Shown here piece by piece: positions 16,513 to 22,634 of a stretch of DNA of 43,690 bases (the first letter of the stretch is position 1; every line of letters begins with the position of its first letter). Below the pieces are notes generated by a model. It worked only from the letters and a program-made list of their open reading frames with translations, searched no databases and was not told where the DNA came from. Position numbers and translations under genes: made by a program. Source of the DNA: Bacteroidaceae bacterium. Lineage in GTDB: Bacteria; Bacteroidota; Bacteroidia; Bacteroidales; Bacteroidaceae. Location of the stretch: positions 1 to 43,690 of the forward strand of contig JAFUVE010000004.1 of assembly GCA_017483765.1 (NCBI GenBank), read 5' to 3'.

Positions 16513-16688
16513 AACGAAAACGCTCCCGAACCGCAAATCTATAGGAGCCGACGTCTCCAGGCGTCGGAAGCAGAAAGCTCGTAGGTTCGTAATGAGCCCA
16601 ATCGAAGATACTTTAACGTATATGATGTTGGATTTTGGGCTTTACGTATCAGCATCGTTTTACTTGCAAAGTCTGGAGACTTCGCTTC
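16513..16688. repeat. Dispersed repeat, copy B (full)
   Basis: Contains the same core as copies A and C, then AGCTCGTAGGTTCGTAATGA and, at its right end, TACTTGCAAAGTCTGGAGAC, also present in copy C. The right end is itself a small hairpin (AAGTCT-GG-AGACTT). There is no open frame that could encode a transposase. Region 16333-16962 is otherwise gene-free. Confidence 0.85.
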
Positions 16689-16841
16689 ACAGGATTCTGT
16701 CACGACTCAACAATGCTAAATCAAGCTGGGCATCGTATACGGTGCTCCAGAATCTGTATGTACTAGCCTGGCCGTGCTTTGCCGGCTGATTAGCTCCCCT
16801 ATCCTTTCTCGATGAGGCAGGTGTGTGTTTTCGTCTTCTGG

Positions 16842-16866
16842 AGAGACGCCATATATGGACGTCTCT
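16842..16866. repeat. REP-like GAGACGCC palindrome
   Basis: AGAGACG (16842-16848) pairs with CGTCTCT (16860-16866) around CCATATATGGA, itself palindromic. Third member of the GACGCC palindrome family in this window. Confidence 0.6.
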
Positions 16867-16885
16867 ACCATGGGATATATTTCTG

Positions 16886-16957
16886 TCTGTGGGGATTTGG
16901 GCACGTTTGCCAACGTCTTTCCCAAATCCCCACAGATACATAAAGGCCGTACGGCCT
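16886..16957 (-). terminator. Perfect 16-bp hairpin plus 14-bp palindrome after the flavodoxin operon
   Basis: TCTGTGGGGATTTGGG (16886-16901) pairs perfectly with CCCAAATCCCCACAGA (16921-16936), with ACGTT/AACGT pairing inside the loop. Next to it is the palindrome AGGCCGTACGGCCT (16944-16957), followed on the minus strand by TTTAT. They lie 3' of the last gene of the minus-strand redox operon and probably end it. The first hairpin is unusually long for a terminator and has no U tract, so it may be a separate repeat. Confidence 0.55.
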
Positions 16958-16962
16958 GTTTA

Positions 16963-17370
16963 CTACAAAGTAGACTCAACAAACTGCCTCAGGTTGTCCA
17001 AGTCCTTCTTGTTGGGATGTCCGGCATGGAGCGGCCCCATAGAGCCACGGCAGGTGAACGACCGCTCGTCGACCGCGATGCCCTGCGCCTCGAGCAGTTT
17101 CTGCATCTGAGGAACGGGCGACTTGATGATGGCACAAGAACCGAAGCAGATGACTTTCCTTACCTTACCCGGCGTGAGCGACTTGATGAAGTCCACCATC
17201 TTGCCGTTGATCTTTCCCAGCATCACACCCGATCCGAGATAGAGCACATCCACCTCCTCAGTGATGGGAAATTCCACGGTTTTGGCCGATGCGCCGGTGA
17301 CCTCTGCCACCACGTCGGCCATCTTGGCTGAATGGCCGAACTTGCTGAAATAACGAATTGCTATTTTCAT
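16963..17370 (-). CDS. Flavodoxin-like protein
   Basis: A 135-aa cytosolic flavodoxin-family protein that would carry FMN and move single electrons. It starts MKIAIRYFSKFGHSAKMADV, where the flavodoxin phosphate-binding loop is T/S-x-T-G-N-T in classical members; here it is SKFGHSAKM, the form found in the short flavodoxin-like group. The central GSGVMLGKINGKMVDFI and KVICFGSCAI match the family core strands. Length is slightly below that of classical flavodoxins. It is the last gene of the minus-strand operon, 19 bases after the radical SAM gene, and could supply electrons to it. Confidence 0.85.
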   Translation of the reverse strand: MKIAIRYFSKFGHSAKMADVVAEVTGASAKTVEFPITEEVDVLYLGSGVMLGKINGKMVDFIKSLTPGKVRKVICFGSCAIIKSPVPQMQKLLEAQGIAVDERSFTCRGSMGPLHAGHPNKKDLDNLRQFVESTL

Positions 17371-17389
17371 TGTTATCTGTTTTATATGT

Positions 17390-18493
17390 TTAAACTATCA
17401 TTTTCTCTATTTCCTCCTGATGTTCGAACAGGGTGCATCCTCCGGTATGCTCCCACCCCAGCGCTTTCGCTGCGCGGATTTTACGGAAAAGAGGGGATTT
17501 GAGAGCTTCGAGCACCCCAATCTCAGCCACATTGCTGTCGCTGAACGGAGAGAACGGACAGGGCTCGGCCGCACCGTCAGGTCCGATATGGAAAAAGCCG
17601 CGTCCCGACGCCAGGCATCCACCCAGTTCTTTCTCATCGCCGGGAAACGAGAGGAATATGATGTCGGCATACTGTTCGCGCCGTTCTGTCATGATACGCT
17701 CCATCAGAGCCACATGGGAATCGTCGAAAGCCAGGTGCTCAGTCCCTTTCTCTGTAGGCACATACTCCACGTAGAACACGATTTTGCAGCCGTATTCCCG
17801 CAACTGGTTGATGAAGTCGGCCGACGTGACGAGCGACAGGTTCTCAGTCGTCACGGTGATGCTGGTGCCGAAGAAGAGGTCCTCGTCCTTGAGCATCTGC
17901 ATGGACTGCATGGCCCGTTTGAACACGCCCTGCCCACGCCGCAGGTCAGTACCGGCAGCCGTGCCCTCCACGCTGATGATGGGCACCATGTTCAGATGCT
18001 TGCGCAGGAACTGCAGGTAGGATGGGCCGATGAGTGTCCCGTTGGTGAAAACCGGGAAAATCATGTCCTCCACCTTTGCCACTTCCTCCAGGATGTCTTT
18101 GCGCATCATCGGCTCACCTCCCGCCAGCAGCGAGAAGTTGATGCCCATGGAAGCGGCCTGCTTGAAAATCTCACGCCACTGCTCAGGCGAGAGTGTGGGC
18201 TTCTGCTCCGATTCCTTGTCTTCGGCTATGCCGTTGCTACGCGCATAACAGCCTTTGCAATGGAGATTGCACGTTGTGGAGATGCTGCTGATAAGAAACG
18301 GGGGGATGCCGATATGCTCTTTTTCCGACACCTTGCGACGGAGCCGCTCCGACTTCTCGAACAGCCGCTGCATCTTGAATGCGAAACGTGCCTCGCGCGG
18401 ATTCCGCAACACGTTCTTATAGGCTTTTGCCATAATGTTGCGGATGCTGCCGCCCATATAGGCGGCCAAATCAAATGTATTCGGTTCTTCCAT
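17390..18493 (-). CDS. Radical SAM protein
   Basis: A 367-aa radical S-adenosylmethionine enzyme. The cluster-binding motif is CNLHCKGCYAR (Cys75, Cys79, Cys82), followed by LLAGGEPMMRKDI (the GGE SAM-binding motif) and PVFTNGTLI. The C-terminal part contains GGCLASGRGFFHIGPDGAAEPCPFSPFSD, a SPASM-like arrangement of Cys around GPDG, as in peptide- or protein-modifying enzymes, and a last Cys in GGCTLFEHQ. A specific substrate is not visible, and no small precursor peptide was found next to it. It sits between the ZIP transporter (11 bases) and the flavodoxin gene (19 bases); the flavodoxin is a plausible reductant for the iron-sulfur cluster. Confidence 0.9.
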   Translation of the reverse strand: MEEPNTFDLAAYMGGSIRNIMAKAYKNVLRNPREARFAFKMQRLFEKSERLRRKVSEKEHIGIPPFLISSISTTCNLHCKGCYARSNGIAEDKESEQKPTLSPEQWREIFKQAASMGINFSLLAGGEPMMRKDILEEVAKVEDMIFPVFTNGTLIGPSYLQFLRKHLNMVPIISVEGTAAGTDLRRGQGVFKRAMQSMQMLKDEDLFFGTSITVTTENLSLVTSADFINQLREYGCKIVFYVEYVPTEKGTEHLAFDDSHVALMERIMTERREQYADIIFLSFPGDEKELGGCLASGRGFFHIGPDGAAEPCPFSPFSDSNVAEIGVLEALKSPLFRKIRAAKALGWEHTGGCTLFEHQEEIEKMIV

Positions 18494-18504
18494 AATTTTT
18501 TCTC

Positions 18505-19281
18505 CTATCCCATCACCACGTCGAGCACCATCATCAACACGAATCCAAGGGCAAAGCCGATGGTGCTGAGGTTGCTGTGTTCGCCCTCACTGGCCTCGGG
18601 GATAAGTTCTTCCACCACGACATAGAACATGGCTCCAGCCGCGAAAGCGAGCAGGTACGGCAAAGCCGGCGTCATCATCGATGCCAGCAGGATGACGGCG
18701 ATACTGCCCAAAGGCTCCACCACGCCGCTGAGACTCCCGATGAGGAACGACTTCCACTTGGAATTTCCTGCCGCCCTCATGGGCATGGAGATGATGGCTC
18801 CCTCAGGCACATTCTGTATGGCGATTCCCACAGAGACGGCCAGCGCGCTGGCAAGCGTCAGATGGGCTGCCCCCTCGCCTGCCCCGGCGAACACGACTCC
18901 TACAGCCATGCCCTCGGGAAGATTGTGGATGGTGACAGCCAGTGCGAGCATCGCCGTACGGGACAGATGCGAACGCGGACCTTCCGGTTTTTCTGTGCCT
19001 ATGTGCAGATGGGGAGTCAGTTCGTCGATAAGAAGGAGAAAGCCCATGCCGAGGAGAAAACCGACAGCCGCCGGCCACACTGCGCCTTTGCCGGCATCCG
19101 CCTCCATCTCGATGGCAGGAATGAGGAGCGACCACACAGAGGCGGCCACCATCACTCCAGAGGCGAATCCCAGCAGCGTCTTTTGCAACCGGACTGACAT
19201 CCCGTCCTTCATCAGGAAGACAAAGGCAGCCCCCAGCATCGTGCCCAGCAGGGGGATAAAGATTCCGATGATGAGTGCCAT
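18505..19281 (-). CDS. ZIP family metal transporter
   Basis: A 258-aa inner-membrane protein with about eight hydrophobic segments, typical of the ZIP/ZupT family that imports zinc, iron or manganese. The metal-binding helices carry HNLPEGMAVGVVFAG and QNVPEGAIISMPM, the twin (H/Q)NxPEG signatures. The loop between TM3 and TM4 has HLHIG, a short His-containing stretch. Its position in a cluster with ferritin, rubredoxin and a radical SAM enzyme suggests iron supply, but zinc cannot be excluded. The ATG is 3 bases after the rubredoxin stop, so translation is probably coupled. Confidence 0.92.
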   Translation of the reverse strand: MALIIGIFIPLLGTMLGAAFVFLMKDGMSVRLQKTLLGFASGVMVAASVWSLLIPAIEMEADAGKGAVWPAAVGFLLGMGFLLLIDELTPHLHIGTEKPEGPRSHLSRTAMLALAVTIHNLPEGMAVGVVFAGAGEGAAHLTLASALAVSVGIAIQNVPEGAIISMPMRAAGNSKWKSFLIGSLSGVVEPLGSIAVILLASMMTPALPYLLAFAAGAMFYVVVEELIPEASEGEHSNLSTIGFALGFVLMMVLDVVMG

Positions 19282-19284
19282 ATC

Positions 19285-19458
19285 TTAGTTGAAAGGTTCG
19301 TCGTCTACTTTCACAAACTTGTCCTTCTTACGCTTGCACCTGGGACAGCACCAGCTGTCGGGAAGGTCCTCAAACGGAGTTCCGGCAGGAATGCCCTGTT
19401 TCGGATCACCCTTATCTGGGTCAAAGACATATCTGCATGAACATTTCATTTTTGCCAT
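19285..19458 (-). CDS. Rubredoxin with a CxC first knuckle
   Basis: A 57-aa electron carrier starting [20 protein letters not shown] and continuing [15 protein letters not shown], the classic rubredoxin body. The second iron knuckle is CCPRC (Cys38, Cys41), as expected for CPxC. The first knuckle is C-S-C (Cys6, Cys8) where rubredoxins have C-x-x-C-G, so one residue is missing. Iron binding is still likely through four Cys but the geometry may differ. There is a basic C-terminal tail ([16 protein letters not shown]). It lies 3 bases before the ZIP gene, in the redox/iron operon, and would pass electrons, for example to a peroxide- or oxygen-reducing partner. The gene is too short for many gene finders. 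Confidence 0.88.
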   Translation of the reverse strand: MAKMKCSCRYVFDPDKGDPKQGIPAGTPFEDLPDSWCCPRCKRKKDKFVKVDDEPFN

Positions 19459-19478
19459 AGTAGAAACTTTTTTGTTTT

Positions 19479-19543
19479 AAAAAAAGAAAAGGAGGCCCAG
19501 GCTTCACAGCCGGCCGTATGGACGGCCATCAAGTCTGTCCTCC
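19479..19543 (-). terminator. Intra-operon terminator or attenuator
   Basis: On the minus strand GGAGG (19543-19539) pairs with CCTCC (19495-19491), enclosing the hairpin GGCCGT-CCAT-ACGGCC (19527-19512), followed by a T-rich run TTTTCTTTTTTT (19490-19479). It lies between the winged helix gene and the rubredoxin gene, so it would split or attenuate the operon. Confidence 0.65.
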
Positions 19544-19587
19544 CTTAAAAGTCTGAAGGTAAATGTATTGCTGACACAAGAAAGCGA

Positions 19588-19761
19588 TTACTGAGCCGGC
19601 TCCCACTTGCAACGTACGGGAGAGACGATGGCTCCTTCTTTCTTCAGTTCGGCAAATGCCTTGTCCACTTCCTTGCGGTCGGCTCCCAGCGCCTTTGTCA
19701 CTTCGCCTGCCGAAACCGGTTTTCCGGCCTCACGCATAGCCTGTAATACTTGTTCTTTCAT
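19588..19761 (-). CDS. Small winged helix protein, 57 aa
   Basis: The translation starts MKEQVLQAMREAGKPVSAGE and ends IVSPVRCKWEPAQ. It is a minimal winged helix-turn-helix: helix 1, then VSAGEVTKALGADRKEVDKA as the recognition unit, then KEGAIVSPVRCKW as the wing. Short proteins of this design occur in many anaerobic Bacteroidetes next to redox genes. A single Cys near the wing could be a redox or metal switch. It lies 16 bases after the PNPOx-like gene and upstream of an attenuator-like hairpin, so a role in regulating the cluster is plausible but not shown. Confidence 0.8.
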   Translation of the reverse strand: MKEQVLQAMREAGKPVSAGEVTKALGADRKEVDKAFAELKKEGAIVSPVRCKWEPAQ

Positions 19762-19777
19762 AATCTTTTTGTAGGTT

Positions 19778-20176
19778 TTAGAATTTAACGGTTTCTACCT
19801 CTTCCATCATCTTGAAGAAGGTGGCTGTGGCATCTGTGAGATAATACATCACGCCATTCTCGCCATTCTCACCGAGAGCAGGCTTGAGCACCGGCATCTT
19901 GTCAACAAGCGCCTTGCCTACCTCCGGACGGTTGTCCTCAACGAGCTTGCACTCGATACGCAGGGTCATGCCTTTGAATGCGCATATCTCGGCTTTGGGG
20001 TTGGCTGCAATCTGACGGGTGGCATTGGTCTGGCCGAAGGCCATGATATAGATTTTGTCTTCGAAGAACAACAAGGCTCCATAAGGACGGACACGTGGCT
20101 GGTCGTTTTCAACCGTAGCCAAATAGAAGGTCTTGGCATCTTCCAAGAAATCGTAAACTTTCTTTACTGCTTCCAT
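19778..20176 (-). CDS. Pyridoxamine 5'-phosphate oxidase-like flavoprotein
   Basis: A 132-aa split-barrel protein of the PNPOx-like family. The start MEAVKKVYDFLEDAKTFYLA, then PRVRPYGALLFFEDKIYI and TRQIAANPKAEICAF, are typical of the small FMN-binding members. These proteins reduce or bind small molecules with flavin and are not pyridoxine biosynthesis enzymes. Length is normal for this group. It lies 53 bases after the ferritin-like gene and 16 bases before the winged helix gene on the same strand, so it belongs to the redox/iron operon. Confidence 0.88.
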   Translation of the reverse strand: MEAVKKVYDFLEDAKTFYLATVENDQPRVRPYGALLFFEDKIYIMAFGQTNATRQIAANPKAEICAFKGMTLRIECKLVEDNRPEVGKALVDKMPVLKPALGENGENGVMYYLTDATATFFKMMEEVETVKF

Positions 20177-20229
20177 AATGTCAATACGTAATTATATATT
20201 TATAAACGGTATAAGTCGTGCTGCAGAAA

Positions 20230-20685
20230 TCAAACCTGAGTGAACAGCCAGTTCTGCTTGCCGATTTTCTCAATCATCTCGAGAGCTCCCTGACTCCAGT
20301 AGAGGTCCTCCTCCTCGTCGGCCAAGTAGGCCTTCATGATGTCGAAAGTTGTGGGGTCGCAAGGGAGTTGCTCGATGCATTTGTAAAGCAGGTCTACGCC
20401 TGCCTTCTGGATGTCAAGGTCGGCCTTGATGTATTCCACTGGGTCGGAGATAAGCGCACGGCTCTTGGCACCATCAAACTTGATGTCTCCTCCGAGATCG
20501 AGAATGCGCTCCACGAACTTCTCAACCCATTCCATCTCCTCGGTGAAGTGGTCGATGTATTTCTGTCCGAGTTTTGAGAATCCCTGAGACTTGAATATTT
20601 GTCCCTGCAGTTTGTGTACGAGAGCACCTTCTGTCAGTCCTGTTGCGAAGAACTGGAGGGTCTCTATAGATTTTTTTGCGTCCAT
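20230..20685 (-). CDS. Ferritin-like (bacterioferritin/Dps-like) protein
   Basis: A 151-aa four-helix bundle protein of the ferritin superfamily. Helix regions include EGALVHKLQGQIFKSQGF, HFTEEMEWVEKFVERIL, YIKADLDIQKAGVDLL and LADEEEDLYWSQGALEMI. Bacterioferritins have E, ExxH, E, ExxH at the di-iron centre. Here the second-helix motif EEMEWVEKF and the fourth-helix motif EEEDLYW keep acidic residues but lack the expected His, so the ferroxidase site is altered. This may be a distinct clade that stores iron or detoxifies peroxide. It leads the operon with PNPOx, rubredoxin and ZIP, and is divergent from an AraC regulator. Confidence 0.8.
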   Translation of the reverse strand: MDAKKSIETLQFFATGLTEGALVHKLQGQIFKSQGFSKLGQKYIDHFTEEMEWVEKFVERILDLGGDIKFDGAKSRALISDPVEYIKADLDIQKAGVDLLYKCIEQLPCDPTTFDIMKAYLADEEEDLYWSQGALEMIEKIGKQNWLFTQV

Positions 20686-20728
20686 GAAAAAAATTTTTTT
20701 TAAAGTGTTTGTATGAAATTGTCAGTTG

Positions 20729-20821
20729 CAAAGTTACGATGTTCCTATGTATAAATAAAATCTCTAACGACACAAAAGTTGTCTGAAACGATACAAGATA
20801 AAATAATTTTTTGTAACTTTG
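20729..20821. promoter_or_regulatory. Divergent promoters with AraC-type direct repeats
   Basis: On the minus strand TAACTTTG at 20736-20729 serves the ferritin operon; on the plus strand TAACTTTG at 20814-20821 serves the AraC gene. Between them AACGACACAAAA (20766-20777) and AACGATACAAGA (20787-20798) match at 10 of 12 bases and lie 21 bp apart, two helical turns, as expected for two half-sites of an AraC protein. Confidence 0.7.
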
Positions 20822-20826
20822 CAAAT

Positions 20827-21711
20827 ATGTACACACTGACTGAAGCATGGATTGAGATGTTCGGCAGGCTACCGGACGGATGGGATGGAAACATCTACTG
20901 CACAAAGACAGACGCAGACATAGTTTTGCGCACCAATGCCACAAATGGATTCATGGCCGCATATACATTTTCACTTATAAGGGAAGGATGGATCACGCTC
21001 TTATACAACGGGCATGAAGTGACACTCCATCCGGATGATCTTTTCATCTACTCGCCAGGAATGGAAAGCACGGTCATCGATGTGTCGGAAAAATATCAAG
21101 GCTACTGTATGCTGGTCGACGAGAAAGCCTCACTCGAGACACCAAACGTGCGAGACCTGGTCAACATCGCATACCAGCCTCTCGTACGGCTCCATGAGTC
21201 AAGCATCTCACTTCCACAAGACACGGCCACTCATCTGGCAGAAAAAATGGAGGAAATCATATCCTATCTCCATTCCAACCATATCTACAAAGAGAAGATT
21301 CTGCCAATGCTCTTCTCGGTGTTCCTTCTCGACTTTCAGGATGCGCAGAAGAAAGCCGTCTCCAACGTACAGACATCAACGCGGGTAGAGGAGATTTTCA
21401 TCGGGTTCATGCGCTTGCTGCCCGACAATTTTGCCGATCATCACGACATCGCCTTTTATGCCTCAGCGCTGAACATTTCATCTGTGTATCTCTCACGCGT
21501 CATTCGGCAGGTAAGTGGACACACCGTGATGGACTACATCAACCATATGCTCGAGACGGAAGCGAATTATCTCATAAGCACTTCGGAGCTCACCATCGGA
21601 CAAATTGCTGACCGACTGGGGTTTGCGGACATACCATCTTTCAGCAAGTTCTTCAAACGGCACAAAGGACTGACTCCCAGAGATTACCGAAACCAGAAAA
21701 GAAGTCTTTAG
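20827..21711 (+). CDS. AraC family transcriptional regulator
   Basis: A 294-aa regulator. Residues 1-150 are a cupin-like sensor domain (GWITLLYNGHEVTLHPDDLFIYSPGM). The C-terminal 100 residues hold two helix-turn-helix units, ending IADRLGFADIPSFSKFFKRHKGLTPRDYRNQ, the AraC signature. The frame is open from 20779, but the -7 box at 20814-20821 lies inside that extension. The ATG at 20827 would give an almost leaderless message; the ATG at 20857 is the alternative. It is divergent from the ferritin operon and 21-bp-spaced direct repeats lie between, so it probably controls that operon in response to oxidative stress or an unknown signal. It converges on greA with 23 bases between stops. Confidence 0.88.
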   Translation: MYTLTEAWIEMFGRLPDGWDGNIYCTKTDADIVLRTNATNGFMAAYTFSLIREGWITLLYNGHEVTLHPDDLFIYSPGMESTVIDVSEKYQGYCMLVDEKASLETPNVRDLVNIAYQPLVRLHESSISLPQDTATHLAEKMEEIISYLHSNHIYKEKILPMLFSVFLLDFQDAQKKAVSNVQTSTRVEEIFIGFMRLLPDNFADHHDIAFYASALNISSVYLSRVIRQVSGHTVMDYINHMLETEANYLISTSELTIGQIADRLGFADIPSFSKFFKRHKGLTPRDYRNQKRSL

Positions 21712-21734
21712 CTTACCGCTCCAAAAGGGATCAT

Positions 21735-22196
21735 CTATTGGATACTTTCGATTCGCAGCCTCAGCAGGCCGGCTGGCACCTGCACATCTACAACCTCACC
21801 GACTCGCTTGTTGAGCAGAGCCTGGGCGATGGGTGAGTTGACGGGAATCTTTGCCTCACGCACATTGGCCTCATGCTGACTGGTTATGGTATAAACCATG
21901 CGCGAGTTATTGTTCAAGTTCGTCATCTCCACCTTGCTCAGCAAATGCACGCTGTCGCTGTCCATACGCGACTTGTCTATCACCCTGGTATAGGACAGAA
22001 CCTTTTGCTTGAAGCGGATGCGTCCCAGAATGCGAGCCTGCTCACGCTTGGCGGCATGATACTCAAAGTTCTCGCTCAGGTCGCCCATGGCGCGGGCGTC
22101 GGCGATTGCCTCCTTCACACGCGGAAGGTCGACGGTCTCCAGTTGGCGGAGTTCGGCCACGAGCTTGTCGTAGCCTTCTTGTGACATATATTCCAT
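21735..22196 (-). CDS. greA: Transcription elongation factor GreA
   Basis: A 153-aa protein that rescues backtracked RNA polymerase by stimulating cleavage of the nascent transcript. The start MEYMSQEGYDKLVAELRQLE and DLPRVKEAIADARAMGDLSENFEYHAAKREQA give the coiled-coil finger with the acidic tip (GDLSENFEY; Asp and Glu near residue 40). The C-terminal FKBP-like domain contains INSPIAQALLNKRVGEVVDV-like sequence ending LRLRIESIQ. Length matches the family (about 155-160 aa). The ATG at 22196 gives the usual MxYMS start. It is monocistronic and convergent with the AraC gene. Confidence 0.96.
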   Translation of the reverse strand: MEYMSQEGYDKLVAELRQLETVDLPRVKEAIADARAMGDLSENFEYHAAKREQARILGRIRFKQKVLSYTRVIDKSRMDSDSVHLLSKVEMTNLNNNSRMVYTITSQHEANVREAKIPVNSPIAQALLNKRVGEVVDVQVPAGLLRLRIESIQ

Positions 22197-22410
22197 CTGT
22201 CAGAATCCTTTATTTTGCATTTTTTTGACCTGCAAAGGTAAGAAAAAAAACTGATTCACAAACTTTTTTGAAGGATTATTTTTTACATGCCCGGCAAAGG
22301 ATTTCCATAAATTCCTGAGTTATGATGAAAAACCATCAACTTTTACAAACCGAAATTTTCTTTTAATTCCGGATAATTTTCTTGTTACCCCCACATCACA
22401 AGAGTAACTA

Positions 22411-22445
22411 CACTATTCACTTTTCACTATTCACTTTTCACTTAA
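22411..22445. repeat. Seven-base tandem repeat CACTWTT
   Basis: CACTATT, CACTTTT, CACTATT, CACTTTT and CACTTAA follow head to tail with exact seven-base spacing. It sits between greA and addA and just upstream of the operator at 22458. The rest of 22197-22634 is AT-rich non-coding sequence. Confidence 0.85.
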
Positions 22446-22457
22446 TTTTTCTTCCCT

Positions 22458-22493
22458 TGTCCCACGTTTTGAGACATCCCGCCACTAACTTTG
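22458..22493 (+). promoter_or_regulatory. Palindromic operator plus -7 box, copy 2
   Basis: TGTCCCACGTTTTGAGACA (22458-22476) is the same imperfect palindrome as at 14108-14126 (17 of 19 bases). The -7 box TAACTTTG (22486-22493) follows after nine bases, exactly as in copy 1. Transcription would run into addA with a leader of about 135 bases. Confidence 0.65.
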
Positions 22494-22606
22494 CCGAAAA
22501 TTCCAAACTAAGGGAGAAGCACAGGAAGAATCAGCCTGATACCACCGAAGAAAAGACATCCCCAAAAACTGGAATAAAAAAAATAGCGAGATTAAAAAAA
22601 AATTCG

Positions 22607-22614
22607 TATATTTG
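22607..22614 (+). promoter_or_regulatory. Second -7 box TATATTTG of addA
   Basis: TATATTTG lies 20 bases upstream of the ATG at 22635, so addA has a proximal promoter in addition to the operator-linked distal one. No -33 TTTG is seen at the usual distance. Confidence 0.6.
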
Positions 22615-22634
22615 CAAAAACATTGCCATATATA

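Noticed and set aside
17420-18625. A 401-codon open frame on the plus strand across the radical SAM and ZIP genes
   Set aside because: It is the antisense of two genes with clear motifs (CNLHCKGC, HNLPEG); its own translation is Arg/His-rich with no family pattern.
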